DNA of 64,000 nt. It comes from Sporosarcina sp. E16_8 (GTDB lineage: Bacteria; Bacillota; Bacilli; Bacillales_A; Planococcaceae). The stretch lies in the NCBI RefSeq assembly GCF_017347095.1, contig NZ_JADPRZ010000007.1, positions 62,001 through 126,000 on the forward strand. Reading direction: 5' to 3'. The notes under the pieces were generated by a model. That model was not told the origin of the DNA, did no database searches, and was given only the letters and a program-made list of their open reading frames with translations. Below, one piece after another: positions 7,644 to 15,310 of this stretch. Position 1 is the stretch's first letter, and each line of letters begins with the position of its first letter. Position numbers and translations under genes: made by a program.

Positions 7644-8295
7644 GCAAACAGTTAACTTGTATTTCATCATGGGCACAGTGAATTTGGCGGGACGCGATCC
7701 GTTGCATGTCTTAGAAGAAGCGCTAAAGGGTGGCGTAACGAGCTTTCAATTACGTGAAAAAGGGCCTAGCGCATTAGTGGGTGAAGAATTGAAGGCTTTT
7801 GCACTTGCGTGCCAGCAACTGTGTGAAAAGTATAGTGTGCCCTTCATCGTCAATGATGATATAGATCTTGCGATTGAGATTGGTGCGGATGGTATTCATA
7901 TCGGGCAGGAAGACGGATATATATCAGTAGTGCGTGATAAGGTCGGTCCAGATATGCTGATTGGTGTTTCTACGCATAATGTAACTGAAGCGATTGCGGC
8001 AGCTGATGCCGGGGCAGATTATATCGGTCTGGGTCCAGTTTACGAGACGCAAACAAAAGCGGATACGCAACCTGTTATTGGTATCGAAACAATTAGTGAG
8101 GTGGTGTCATTGCTACCTGGATTACCAATTGTTGCTGTTGGGGGAATTACAGAACACAGAGCCGGTGCTGTCATTAAAGCGGGTGCATCTGGGATAGCGG
8201 TTATTTCCGCAATTTCCGGAGAAGAAGATCCCGGAGAAGCAGCAAGTCGTTTAAAAGGCGCAGTTCTTCTGTCATTGACAGGTATCGAAATGTGA
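7636..8295 (+). CDS. thiE: Thiamine-phosphate synthase
   Basis: 219-residue TIM barrel joining HMP-PP and thiazole phosphate to thiamine phosphate. Seen: FQLREKG (pyrimidine/pyrophosphate region), VNDDIDLA, GADGIHIGQED, GVSTHN, DYIGLGPVYETQTK and AVGGI in typical order. It overlaps thiD by 8 bp and is translationally coupled to it. Under the same TPP riboswitch, giving a two-gene thiamine operon. Confidence 0.95.
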   Translation: MDKQTVNLYFIMGTVNLAGRDPLHVLEEALKGGVTSFQLREKGPSALVGEELKAFALACQQLCEKYSVPFIVNDDIDLAIEIGADGIHIGQEDGYISVVRDKVGPDMLIGVSTHNVTEAIAAADAGADYIGLGPVYETQTKADTQPVIGIETISEVVSLLPGLPIVAVGGITEHRAGAVIKAGASGIAVISAISGEEDPGEAASRLKGAVLLSLTGIEM

Positions 8296-8344
8296 TGTTT
8301 AACCGTTCGCAAAATACACCACACTTCCAAACAAGGGGCGTGGT

Positions 8345-9553
8345 GTGTGGATGAAAAAGAAACTGTTTGAAATACAAACTGTTTTGCATGAAACGGATTT
8401 AATCTATTTCACATGGAATGATGTCGGAGGAACCTACAAAGTCTATAAAGACGGGCATCATTTGTATGAAGGAACGGTCTCTGAATTTAGTGACGGTGAT
8501 TTCAAGCATGCGAAACTATATAATTACGTAATCGAACGTATTGAAGACGGCGTCGTTGTTGACGTTATTACCTTGCAGACGTCAGCATTTGCTGAACAGA
8601 AGAACAAAGAAAGTCCGCTCCAGTCGCTCGTCATGACAACGATTGTCGCAAAGACGCAAATTGCATTGTCCTGGGAGGAAATCAGAGATGTCGCTGAATA
8701 TGACATCTACCGAAATGGGACGCATATGACAACGGTGAACGACAATCGTTACATTGACAGGGACTTTTCGTTAGATGAAATCTATACGTATACCATTGAA
8801 TCGAAGCGCTCGCTTGCGAAGTCAGAAGAACGATTCAATGTGTTTCAGTCGATTATCGCCACTATTTTTGGGATGTTGAATCCGGTTTCATCGAAGGAAG
8901 TGGCAGCGATTGAACAGTTTTCGGTGACAAAAGTTATCGCTAAGCCACTTGAGTTGCTGACGTCAGTTCAAGATAGATTCCGTCTCCCAAATGTGGACAG
9001 ATGGGAATTTCGCTACATGACGTTTTTGGAGGAAGACTGGGTGTTGAATCCGAATCCACTGTCATGGAATCGTTATTTCAAAGGAGATGACAGGGGATTC
9101 GATCCAAATGGGCCCCGTTATCGCACATGGGTCGACGTTGAGCTGGCATATGATCTTGAACGTTCTCCGCTGACGTTTACGAGGGATGTTGGGCCGTCGA
9201 TTGCCTATGATGCATTCAAGCGCTTTAGGAAACAAGCAACTGCTTCACACGACGGGATTACGTTGAAACGGACAAATCACGGAGAAGACGAGGCTGGGTT
9301 TCATCTCATGCACGCTGTTGGGAACCCCCTTACAACGGCACCTGACATTAACTATGAAGTACGGGCAGTTATGCGGCGAGACGGAACGTTTGATATGACA
9401 GGCTACCACGATCAGGCGCCTCATCATGAGATTTACTTGATGCGCGGAGCAAGGGATGACTGGAAGCCAATCCACCAGGCGGAAAGTAAGGGGCTTGCGT
9501 GGATGTCGGAAGTAATTGCTTGGCGATACTGGCGGATTTCTAATTTTGAATAG
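8345..9553 (+). CDS. DUF3238-like protein with fibronectin-III-like repeats
   Basis: 402 residues, no signal peptide or membrane helix. The N-terminal half holds two fibronectin-III-like segments (YFTWNDVGGTYKVYKDG, residues ~20-37, and ALSWEEIRDVAEYDIYRNG, ~106-124). The C-terminal half is rich in aromatic residues (RWEFRYMTFLEEDWVLNPNP, DDRGFDPNGPRYRTWVDVEL) and ends in a segment with HDQAPHHEIYL; this resembles the DUF3238 family of Bacilli. Function unknown. The GTG at 8345 has AAGGGG 6 nt upstream; ATG 8351 is the alternative. The start codon lies in an arm of a CACCACAC/GTGGTGTG hairpin (8317-8347). It stands alone between thiE and the mhq operon. Confidence 0.7.
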   Translation: MWMKKKLFEIQTVLHETDLIYFTWNDVGGTYKVYKDGHHLYEGTVSEFSDGDFKHAKLYNYVIERIEDGVVVDVITLQTSAFAEQKNKESPLQSLVMTTIVAKTQIALSWEEIRDVAEYDIYRNGTHMTTVNDNRYIDRDFSLDEIYTYTIESKRSLAKSEERFNVFQSIIATIFGMLNPVSSKEVAAIEQFSVTKVIAKPLELLTSVQDRFRLPNVDRWEFRYMTFLEEDWVLNPNPLSWNRYFKGDDRGFDPNGPRYRTWVDVELAYDLERSPLTFTRDVGPSIAYDAFKRFRKQATASHDGITLKRTNHGEDEAGFHLMHAVGNPLTTAPDINYEVRAVMRRDGTFDMTGYHDQAPHHEIYLMRGARDDWKPIHQAESKGLAWMSEVIAWRYWRISNFE

Positions 9554-9648
9554 TGAATCGAGCACACTTAATACACTGCGAAAAGTGGCAAGAATCAATA
9601 CAACCTTTACACAATGGCATGATTGAGTAGGCAATAAAGAGGTTATCC

Positions 9649-9685
9649 TAACTAACTCGGATAGCCTCTTTATTTGTTTTTTTTT
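9649..9685. terminator. Terminator after DUF3238 gene
   Basis: GAGGTTATCC (9649-9658) pairs with GGATAGCCTC (9659-9668), allowing a G-U, with TTTATTTGTTTTTTTTT following. Confidence 0.8.
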
Positions 9686-9755
9686 GCGTCCTATTGTTGA
9701 TCAAGTTAGCCGTGGTAGTTTTCTTTCACTAATATACGCTCCTTAAGCCAACTGA

Positions 9756-9802
9756 TTGACAATGAAAAGGCCACTTGTTATGATTACCTTGAATTCAAGA
9801 TA
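9756..9802 (+). promoter_or_regulatory. SigA promoter with MhqR-like operator
   Basis: TTGACA (9756-9761), 17 nt, TATGAT (9779-9784) is a near-consensus promoter. Immediately downstream the palindrome TACCTTGAATTCAAGATA (9785-9802) covers the start point. B. subtilis MhqR operators are remembered as TATCTCGAATTCGAGATA-like, so the match is close. The regulated genes are also MhqR targets in B. subtilis (MhqE/MhqD type). The MhqR gene itself is not in the window. Confidence 0.75.
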
Positions 9803-9836
9803 AATAACTTTCTACTAATTTGAGGAGAGATTTGAT

Positions 9837-10775
9837 ATGACGAAGAAATCAATGGGTATTCACCATATAACTGCAATCGTCGGACATCCGCAAGAAAACG
9901 TCGACTTTTACGCGGGAGTTCTTGGGTTACGTCTTGTCAAGAAAACCGTCAACTTCGATGATCCGGGGACGTACCATCTATATTTTGGTGATGGAAACGG
10001 TGCACCGGGTACGATCATTACATTTTTCACATGGGCTAATGCTCGAAAAGGAACAATTGGGGATGGTCAAGTCGGTGTTACGTCGTACGCGGTGCCAGTC
10101 GGGGCAATGACTTTCTGGGAAAACCGTCTTAAGAAATTTAAGATTGCGTTTAGCAAATCAAACCGTTTTGGCGAAACATATGTATCATTTGATGATCCAC
10201 ATGGTTTGAGAATTGAAATTGTCGAGCGAGAAGATGGGGTAAAGAATGAATGGATGATTGGTGAAGTAACTGCGGATGTCGCCATAAAAGGGTTCGGTGG
10301 TGCAACGCTATTATCTACTCAACCTGAAAAAACGGCTCATCTTCTTGAACAGGTTATGGGGCTTGAAAAAATCGGTGAAGAAGGCGAATACATCCGGTTT
10401 CGCTCAACAGCAGACATTGGCAATGTCGTTGATGTGAAAATGACATCATCAGGTCGTGCACAAATGGGTGTAGGCACAGTTCACCATATCGCTTGGCGTG
10501 CTGAAGATGATGCGGATCAACTGGACTGGAAATCACTTGTTGAAGAGAACGGTTACGGTGTGACACCGGTGAAAGACAGAAACTATTTCAATGCGATTTA
10601 CTTCCGGGAACACGGGGATATTTTGTTTGAAATTGCAACGGACACACCAGGCTTTGCACATGACGAGTCAGTGGAAACGATGGGCGAAAATCTTATGCTT
10701 CCAGCGCAATATGAAAAAAATCGCGAACAATTGGAATCGTCTTTGATCCCTTTTGAAGTGCGCGAAATTGATTGA
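9837..10775 (+). CDS. mhqE: Ring-cleaving dioxygenase, MhqE/MhqO-type glyoxalase-fold
   Basis: 312 residues with two vicinal-oxygen-chelate modules, each opening with a histidine motif (IHHITAIVGHPQENVDFYAG at 8-27, and TVHHIAWRAEDDADQ around 215-229). Glu residues of the metal site occur in LRIEIVE and LFEIATD. Family knowledge: MhqE/MhqO/MhqA are induced by methylhydroquinone, catechol and electrophiles and are thought to open hydroquinone-like rings. It starts with GAGGAGAG 8 nt upstream and is the first gene of an operon with mhqD and a WrbA-type quinone reductase. The choice among MhqA, MhqE and MhqO is by operon context, following yodED. Confidence 0.85.
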   Translation: MTKKSMGIHHITAIVGHPQENVDFYAGVLGLRLVKKTVNFDDPGTYHLYFGDGNGAPGTIITFFTWANARKGTIGDGQVGVTSYAVPVGAMTFWENRLKKFKIAFSKSNRFGETYVSFDDPHGLRIEIVEREDGVKNEWMIGEVTADVAIKGFGGATLLSTQPEKTAHLLEQVMGLEKIGEEGEYIRFRSTADIGNVVDVKMTSSGRAQMGVGTVHHIAWRAEDDADQLDWKSLVEENGYGVTPVKDRNYFNAIYFREHGDILFEIATDTPGFAHDESVETMGENLMLPAQYEKNREQLESSLIPFEVREID

Positions 10776-10793
10776 ATAAGGAGAGAGTGAGCT

Positions 10794-11405
10794 ATGAAAC
10801 ATATTTATAAACCAGGAAAAGATGCATCGAAACCGGTGTTGCTATTGCTTCATGGCACAGGGGGCACGGAACAGGATTTACTGGGACTTGCCGACTTGAT
10901 CGACCCGGATGCAGGTGTACTAAGTGTCCGAGGAAATGTCCTTGAAAACGGCATGCCGCGTTTCTTCCGTAGATTGGCGGAAGGGGTATTTGATGAAGAG
11001 GATTTAATCTTCCGTACGAAGGAATTGAATGCATTTTTGGATGAATCTGCAAAAGAAAACGGTTTTGACAGGTTGAATGTCATTGCGGTTGGCTATTCTA
11101 ATGGAGCGAACATCGCAGCAAGTTTGCTGTTCCATTATGCAGAGGCTTTAAAAGGAGCAATTCTTCATCATCCTATGGTTCCGCGACGTGGAATCGACTT
11201 GCCCGATTTAGCTGGCATACCGGTGTTCATCACCGCAGGGAAAAATGATCCGATTTGTCCTGCTAAGGAGTCGGAAGATCTGGATGAATTGTTGGTAGGC
11301 GCGGGTGCGGTGACGGAAGTTCACTGGGAAATGAACGGTCATTCGTTGACGCGTACAGAAGTGGATGCGGCGGCGGAATGGTACAAAACAATTTTCGGGA
11401 AATGA
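10794..11405 (+). CDS. mhqD: Phospholipase/carboxylesterase-like hydrolase MhqD
   Basis: 203-residue alpha/beta hydrolase. Oxyanion strand LLLLHGTGGTEQD (17-29), nucleophile elbow GYSNGAN (serine ~100), acid in KNDPICPA and catalytic His in MNGHSLTR are all present. It resembles the carboxylesterase/phospholipase family of YodD (MhqD). It lies 18 nt after the dioxygenase gene and likely hydrolyses the ring-opened or esterified product; the substrate is unknown. It is co-transcribed under the MhqR-like operator. Confidence 0.85.
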   Translation: MKHIYKPGKDASKPVLLLLHGTGGTEQDLLGLADLIDPDAGVLSVRGNVLENGMPRFFRRLAEGVFDEEDLIFRTKELNAFLDESAKENGFDRLNVIAVGYSNGANIAASLLFHYAEALKGAILHHPMVPRRGIDLPDLAGIPVFITAGKNDPICPAKESEDLDELLVGAGAVTEVHWEMNGHSLTRTEVDAAAEWYKTIFGK

Positions 11406-11427
11406 AACAAGAAGTGGAGACAAAAAA

Positions 11428-12111
11428 ATGAGTTTTTTAGACAGGTTATTCGGCAAGTCCACTACAACAACTAAAGAGGAGACGGTAAACATGACAAAAA
11501 CAAAAACAGCAATCGTATACTACAGTTCAGGCGGTACGAACTATCAATTAGCACAATGGGCGGCAGAGGCTGCTGAAGCAGCAGGTTCTGAAGTTAGACT
11601 GATGAAAGTGGCTGAAACAGCTCCACAAGCTGCAATCGATTCATCTCCAGGCTGGAAAGCTAATGCTGAAGCAACGAAAGACGTTCCTGTTGCAACAGGA
11701 GAAGATCTTGAGTGGGCAGATGCAATTATCTTTAGTGTACCAACGCGTTTCGGTAATGTACCTGGGCAAATCCAAAGTTTCTTTGATACATTAGGTGGTT
11801 TTTGGTTCCAAGGCAAGCTCGCTAACAAAGCAGTAAGCGCAATGTCATCTGCACAAAACCCGCATGGCGGCCAGGAAGCGACAATCCTGTCCCTTTACAC
11901 AACGATGTACCATTGGGGTGCAGTTGTTGCAGCGCCTGGATATACAGACGCGGTTACATTTGCAGCTGGCGGTAACCCGTACGGCACAAGTGTGACAGTC
12001 GGACAAGACGGAAAAATCGCGGACGACGAAGGGGTAATTAAAGCAGCGGTTGCTCATCAAGCTGGACGTACAGTAAAAGTTGGAGCGGCATTGAAGAGTA
12101 TGAACGCATAA
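11428..12111 (+). CDS. wrbA: NAD(P)H:quinone oxidoreductase, WrbA-type flavodoxin-like
   Basis: FMN-dependent two-electron quinone reductase. Flavodoxin-like phosphate loop YYSSGGTNYQLA, PTRFGNVPGQIQSFFDTLG (flavin ring) and HWGAVVAAPGY are typical. Two in-frame starts each carry a ribosome site: ATG 11428 (GTGGAG, 8 nt) giving an N-terminal MSFLDRLFGKSTTTTKEE extension, and ATG 11491 (AGAGGAG, 9 nt) giving the standard WrbA N-terminus. The longer frame is annotated; the shorter may be the main product. It lies 22 nt after mhqD, the third gene of the operon, and reduces quinones to hydroquinones for the dioxygenase. Confidence 0.9.
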   Translation: MSFLDRLFGKSTTTTKEETVNMTKTKTAIVYYSSGGTNYQLAQWAAEAAEAAGSEVRLMKVAETAPQAAIDSSPGWKANAEATKDVPVATGEDLEWADAIIFSVPTRFGNVPGQIQSFFDTLGGFWFQGKLANKAVSAMSSAQNPHGGQEATILSLYTTMYHWGAVVAAPGYTDAVTFAAGGNPYGTSVTVGQDGKIADDEGVIKAAVAHQAGRTVKVGAALKSMNA

Positions 12112-12119
12112 GTGTGACT

Positions 12120-12150
12120 GAAGCCGGCCTGTGATGGGTCGGTTTTTTTG
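12120..12150 (+). terminator. Terminator after wrbA
   Basis: An imperfect GC stem (GCCGGCC and GGGTCGG with a 6-nt loop) is followed by seven T. Confidence 0.6.
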
Positions 12151-12184
12151 TGTTTAGAAATGGGTTGATCTATATTTGGAAAAT

Positions 12185-12594
12185 GACCGATCGTAAACCT
12201 CGCGCGCGCGATCATATAAGTTGTTGCGCGATCGTAAACCTCGCGCGCGCGATCATATAAGTCTTTGCGCGATCGTAAACCCCGCGCGCGCGATCATATA
12301 AGTTGTTGCGCGATCGTAAACCCCACGCACGCGCGATCATATAAGTTGTAAACCGATCATAAACCCCGCACGCGCGATCATATAAGTTGTAAACCGATCA
12401 TAAACCCCGCACGCGCGATCATATAAGTTGTTAAGCGATCATAAACCCCGCACGCGCGATCATATAAGTTGTTAAGCGATCATAAGTCCCGCACGCGTGA
12501 TCATATAAGTTGTAAACCAATCATAAACCCCGCACGCGCGATCATATAAGTTGTTAAGCGATCATAAACTCCGCGCACCCGATCATAAACCAAT
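12185..12594. repeat. Tandem array of ten 41-bp repeats
   Basis: Units begin with GATC(G/A)TAAACC at 12189, 12230, 12271, 12312, 12355, 12396, 12437, 12478, 12519 and 12560. The period is 41 bp except one 43-bp step. Each unit has two related half-sites, GATCRTAAACC and GCGCGATCATATAAG, joined by a CG-rich linker that in the first units is pure alternating CG. A last half-site ends at about 12594. About twenty GATC sites are present; unit nine has lost one (AATC). It lies between the convergent wrbA gene and a membrane protein gene, so it is not a promoter or leader. No open frame crosses it sensibly. Confidence 0.95.
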
Positions 12595-12603
12595 GCAATT
12601 AAC

Positions 12604-13146
12604 CTATTTAACTTTCTTCGGCCGCGGCCAGATGAAGTACGAAATAGAAATAATAAAGTCAATCCCGAGAACGAGTGCCCATACTTTCAAGGTGGCGTAT
12701 AGTACCTCTGTTCTTGCTGGATCCCCGATGAAATAAATCATAGCGACAAGGAAAGCGCCGCCGATTATATAAGCAAGCAGATGTTGCAATGTACCTTTCA
12801 TCGAGTGGCGAGCGTATTCGAATCCGACCTTACGTACAGGTTTTGTGCCCGTTTTTTGAATGTAGAATTGAAACCGTTCATCAGCCCAACGGATCATGCT
12901 TTTGCCGAACGCGATGGAAGAACCGAGATAGATTGCCGCGATGGCGTGTACTTGCGTTGCGGTTGCCCCGTTGTATAGGTCGGTTGCTGTGACGATGAGT
13001 AAGATTAAATCGACAACTGGCGTCAAAGCAAGAAAGAAAAAACCGAGCTTTTTTCGTTTGAAAATGTAGCGAGTGATAAGCCCGAGAGCAATGACGACCC
13101 AGAAACCAATTTCACAGGCGACGATTGTCCAAGCAATGAAATTCAT
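12604..13146 (-). CDS. Integral membrane protein, possibly YmcC-like
   Basis: 180 residues with about four hydrophobic helices (residues ~3-27, 34-53, 68-85, 123-143) and a final one at ~152-172, ending in a basic tail WPRPKKVK. There are no catalytic motifs. I recall similarity to small Bacillus inner-membrane proteins such as YmcC, at low certainty. AGGTGTTCC precedes the ATG on the minus strand and gives the start. It is convergent with wrbA across the tandem array, and 217 bp from the end of prsA with a terminator in between. Confidence 0.7.
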   Translation of the reverse strand: MNFIAWTIVACEIGFWVVIALGLITRYIFKRKKLGFFFLALTPVVDLILLIVTATDLYNGATATQVHAIAAIYLGSSIAFGKSMIRWADERFQFYIQKTGTKPVRKVGFEYARHSMKGTLQHLLAYIIGGAFLVAMIYFIGDPARTEVLYATLKVWALVLGIDFIISISYFIWPRPKKVK

Positions 13147-13241
13147 AGGAACACCTCTTTTTCATCGAGTTGTAGGTAAGTAGGTTTATCATAGCACACT
13201 GATTATATGGTTAACGGTTGCTGATTTATCACCGACAAGCA

Positions 13242-13278
13242 CAAAAAGAACGGAAAAGCTGATTCAGCTTTTCCGTTC
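13242..13278 (-). terminator. Terminator of prsA
   Basis: A perfect 15-bp inverted repeat (13248-13262 and 13264-13278); on the minus strand it is followed by TTTTT. It sits 85 bp beyond the prsA stop, and nothing else on that strand lies between. Confidence 0.85.
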
Positions 13279-13362
13279 CTTCAATCAATCACTTATTCAA
13301 ATAAGCCCACGCAGTATCTATCATTCTGCATTGAAGGGAGTTAAGTTTGATGGATAAGTTTC

Positions 13363-14253
13363 TTATTTTGTTAGTAACGAATTCTCAATTTTATAGTCCA
13401 ACTTAACTTCATCTAACCAATTAACGTACTCTACTTGTACACCTTCTTCTAGTAATAGCCCTTTAATTTCTTCCTTAAGCTCACTTAATACTGCTTTTTT
13501 TGCTGCTTTCTTATCGGTTACGTGAATAATATGATAACCGTGTTCTGTTTTTACAGGGTCGCTAATTGCATCAACTTTCATTGAAAATGCTACATCTTCA
13601 AATTCAGCTACCATTTTACCGCGTGGGAAAAGGCCTAATTCTCCGCCATTTTCTGCACTCATTGTATCCGTTGAGAATTCTTTTGCAAGTGTAGCGAAAT
13701 CCTCTCCGTCTGCAAGTTTCTTCGCAACTTTTTTCGCTGTGGCTTCATCTTCCACTAATATATGGCTAGCTGCTACTTGTTCTTCCTCGTTGAAAGACTC
13801 TTTGTTTTCTTCGAAGTATGCTTTGATATCCTCATCAGTTATCTCAATCCGTGGTTCAATTATTTTTCGGATAGACAAATAATCAACAATATTCTCCTTG
13901 AACTCTTTCTCTGTCATAGCATTTGTCTTGAGTGCAGCGTCAAAAGCTTCCTGCCCACCGGCATTTTCGACGTATATTGCAAGTTCTGCATCTACTTCTT
14001 TATCGGAAACGGAGACTTTTTCTTTTTTTAACTCGAGTACAACGACTTTATCATCAATCATTGCAGTAAGCGCTTCTTGCCCAGCTGATTGAACGAGAAC
14101 TTCATATAATTCATCTTTCGTAATTTTTTCATCACCTATAGTTGCTACGGTTTCATCTGTTGCCTTTGAATCTTTTGAGCAGCCCGTTGTGACAGTTAGA
14201 ATAATTGCGAGTAGACTGACTGCTAACAATGGGAATAACTTCTTTTTACGCAT
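13363..14253 (-). CDS. prsA: PrsA foldase lipoprotein (parvulin peptidyl-prolyl isomerase)
   Basis: 296 residues. Signal peptide MRKKKLFPLLAVSLLAIIL ends in a lipobox TTGC (Cys25), anchoring the protein outside the membrane. Residues ~32-125 are the N-terminal chaperone region, ~155-250 the parvulin domain with AASHILV, GELGLFPRGKMVAEFE and KTEHGYHIIHV. It helps secreted proteins fold after export. The promoter (-10 TAGAAT, + strand 14286-14291) has the same upstream heptad as htrA at the same spacing. This suggests control by the neighbouring two-component system together with htrA and the 28-residue-repeat gene. Threonine at lipobox -3 is unusual but tolerated. Confidence 0.93.
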   Translation of the reverse strand: MRKKKLFPLLAVSLLAIILTVTTGCSKDSKATDETVATIGDEKITKDELYEVLVQSAGQEALTAMIDDKVVVLELKKEKVSVSDKEVDAELAIYVENAGGQEAFDAALKTNAMTEKEFKENIVDYLSIRKIIEPRIEITDEDIKAYFEENKESFNEEEQVAASHILVEDEATAKKVAKKLADGEDFATLAKEFSTDTMSAENGGELGLFPRGKMVAEFEDVAFSMKVDAISDPVKTEHGYHIIHVTDKKAAKKAVLSELKEEIKGLLLEEGVQVEYVNWLDEVKLDYKIENSLLTK

Positions 14254-14285
14254 ATTTTAATTCCTCCAATGTTTGATATACATTC

Positions 14286-14330
14286 ATTCTACAGCAGAAA
14301 TATGAACAAACTATTACAGAGAATGAAATA
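14286..14330 (-). promoter_or_regulatory. prsA promoter with heptad operator
   Basis: On the minus strand, -10 TAGAAT (14291-14286), 17-nt spacer, and a poor -35 ATAGTT (14314-14309). On the + strand the heptads are TGAACAA (14303-14309), TTACAGA (14314-14320) and a weak TGAAATA near 14324. The first begins 12 bp from the -10 edge, exactly as at htrA. Confidence 0.7.
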
Positions 14331-14334
14331 GAAT

Positions 14335-14366
14335 AAAAAAACGGAAAAACAGATTCGTTTTTCCGT
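14335..14366 (-). terminator. Terminator of the 28-residue-repeat gene
   Basis: ACGGAAAAAC (14341-14350) and GTTTTTCCGT (14357-14366) form the stem; on the minus strand a run of T follows. It closes the gene ending at 14389. Confidence 0.85.
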
Positions 14367-14388
14367 TCAGTCGATTTATTTCTGAGTG

Positions 14389-15183
14389 TTATTTTCCTTC
14401 TCGCTCACCTTTGCCATGTTCATGTCCACCTTCAAAATGTTTTCCTTTACCATCACGTGGTCTATCGAAGAAAAAGTCTTTTTTTCCTCTTGAATGGAAG
14501 AGGTCCAATTCTTCAGCTTTGTCGGCGTAATTTGTACGGATTTCATCCATCAGTTCACGTGCGGATTTGTTGGCTGTATTGATGCCTAGTTTTTCTGCAG
14601 CATTGAAAACTTCTTTGTCCCGTACTTCTTCCATCAAGGCATGTTTATCTTTGCCGTCAGTTTCAATACCCAGTTCTTTTGCTTTTTGTAAGACTTTAGC
14701 TTCCCCGACTTCTTTTGCAAGTGCTTTGAAGTCTTTGCCGTTAGTGGAGATGCCAAGTTCTTTCGCTTCTTTCATAATTTGTGTTTCTCGAATTTCTTTT
14801 GCTAACGTTTCTTCATCCTTGCCAGTTGCATCAATGCCTAATTCTGTTGCTTCTCTTTGGAGTTTCACATTCCAAATTTCTTTTTGAAGGGCTTTTATTT
14901 CTTTTCCTTCAGTTTCAATCCCTAGTTCTTTCGCGTGTTTAAGGGTCATGGCTTTTTGTACTTCTTCGAAAATTTCTTTGGCGTTCTTACCGTCAGTTTT
15001 AATTCCAAGTTCTTCTGCTTTCTCCGAAATGAACTTTGTAGCGTCACCTTGTTCTCCGTGTTTATGTTCGAGCGAAGGGGATTTTTTCGTCTCGCTATCC
15101 GCATTCGCATAGGCTGTAGCCGACCCAATTACACCTAGTGTCAACACCGTTGCTAAACCATACTTTATTGCATTCTTCTTCAT
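14389..15183 (-). CDS. Secreted protein with six 28-residue helical repeats
   Basis: 264 residues. Signal peptide (residues 1-28, cleavage near AYANA) without lipobox, then six repeats with the anchor LGI at 59, 87, 115, 143, 171 and 199, exactly 28 residues apart, plus a degenerate seventh (EELDLF at ~224). Repeat consensus: A-K-E-LGI-x-T-x-GK-(D/E)-x-x-AL-x-KE-(V/I). Each unit probably folds as two short helices with a turn, somewhat like SAP/HeH motifs. The C-terminus is rich in Gly, His, Lys and Glu (KHFEGGHEHGKGEREGK) and could bind metal. No known family was recognised. Its promoter shares the three 11-bp-spaced heptads found at htrA and prsA, so I infer a role in envelope protein quality control or stress. 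Confidence 0.85.
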   Translation of the reverse strand: MKKNAIKYGLATVLTLGVIGSATAYANADSETKKSPSLEHKHGEQGDATKFISEKAEELGIKTDGKNAKEIFEEVQKAMTLKHAKELGIETEGKEIKALQKEIWNVKLQREATELGIDATGKDEETLAKEIRETQIMKEAKELGISTNGKDFKALAKEVGEAKVLQKAKELGIETDGKDKHALMEEVRDKEVFNAAEKLGINTANKSARELMDEIRTNYADKAEELDLFHSRGKKDFFFDRPRDGKGKHFEGGHEHGKGEREGK

Positions 15184-15216
15184 TTAATTTCCTCCTTCAG
15201 GGTTCTAATTAATTTT

Positions 15217-15262
15217 AGTATGCCCGATAAATATGAACGAATTATGACCAAGGTGTGAACGA
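15217..15262 (-). promoter_or_regulatory. Promoter of the repeat gene with three heptads
   Basis: On the + strand TGAACGA (15234-15240), TGACCAA (15245-15251) and TGAACGA (15256-15262) recur every 11 bp. The -10 on the minus strand is CATACT (15222-15217), 12 bp from the first heptad, and the -35 (ATAATT) is poor. This is the clearest copy of the shared operator. Confidence 0.75.
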
Positions 15263-15267
15263 GATAT

Positions 15268-15299
15268 AAAAAGGCTGCTATGCGCAATGCATAACAGCT
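15268..15299 (-). terminator. Terminator after the sensor kinase gene
   Basis: GGCTGCTATGC (15273-15283) and GCATAACAGC (15289-15298) pair; the minus-strand product ends in TTTTT (15272-15268). It closes the htrA-regulator-kinase unit. Confidence 0.8.
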
Positions 15300-15310
15300 A
15301 AAACAGATTT

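Noticed and set aside
12185-12594. CRISPR array
   Set aside because: Units are contiguous 41-bp tandem repeats without unique spacers, and no cas genes are in the window.
12551-12736. Small + strand open frame at the right end of the tandem array
   Set aside because: Overlaps repeats and the opposite-strand membrane protein gene; no ribosome site.
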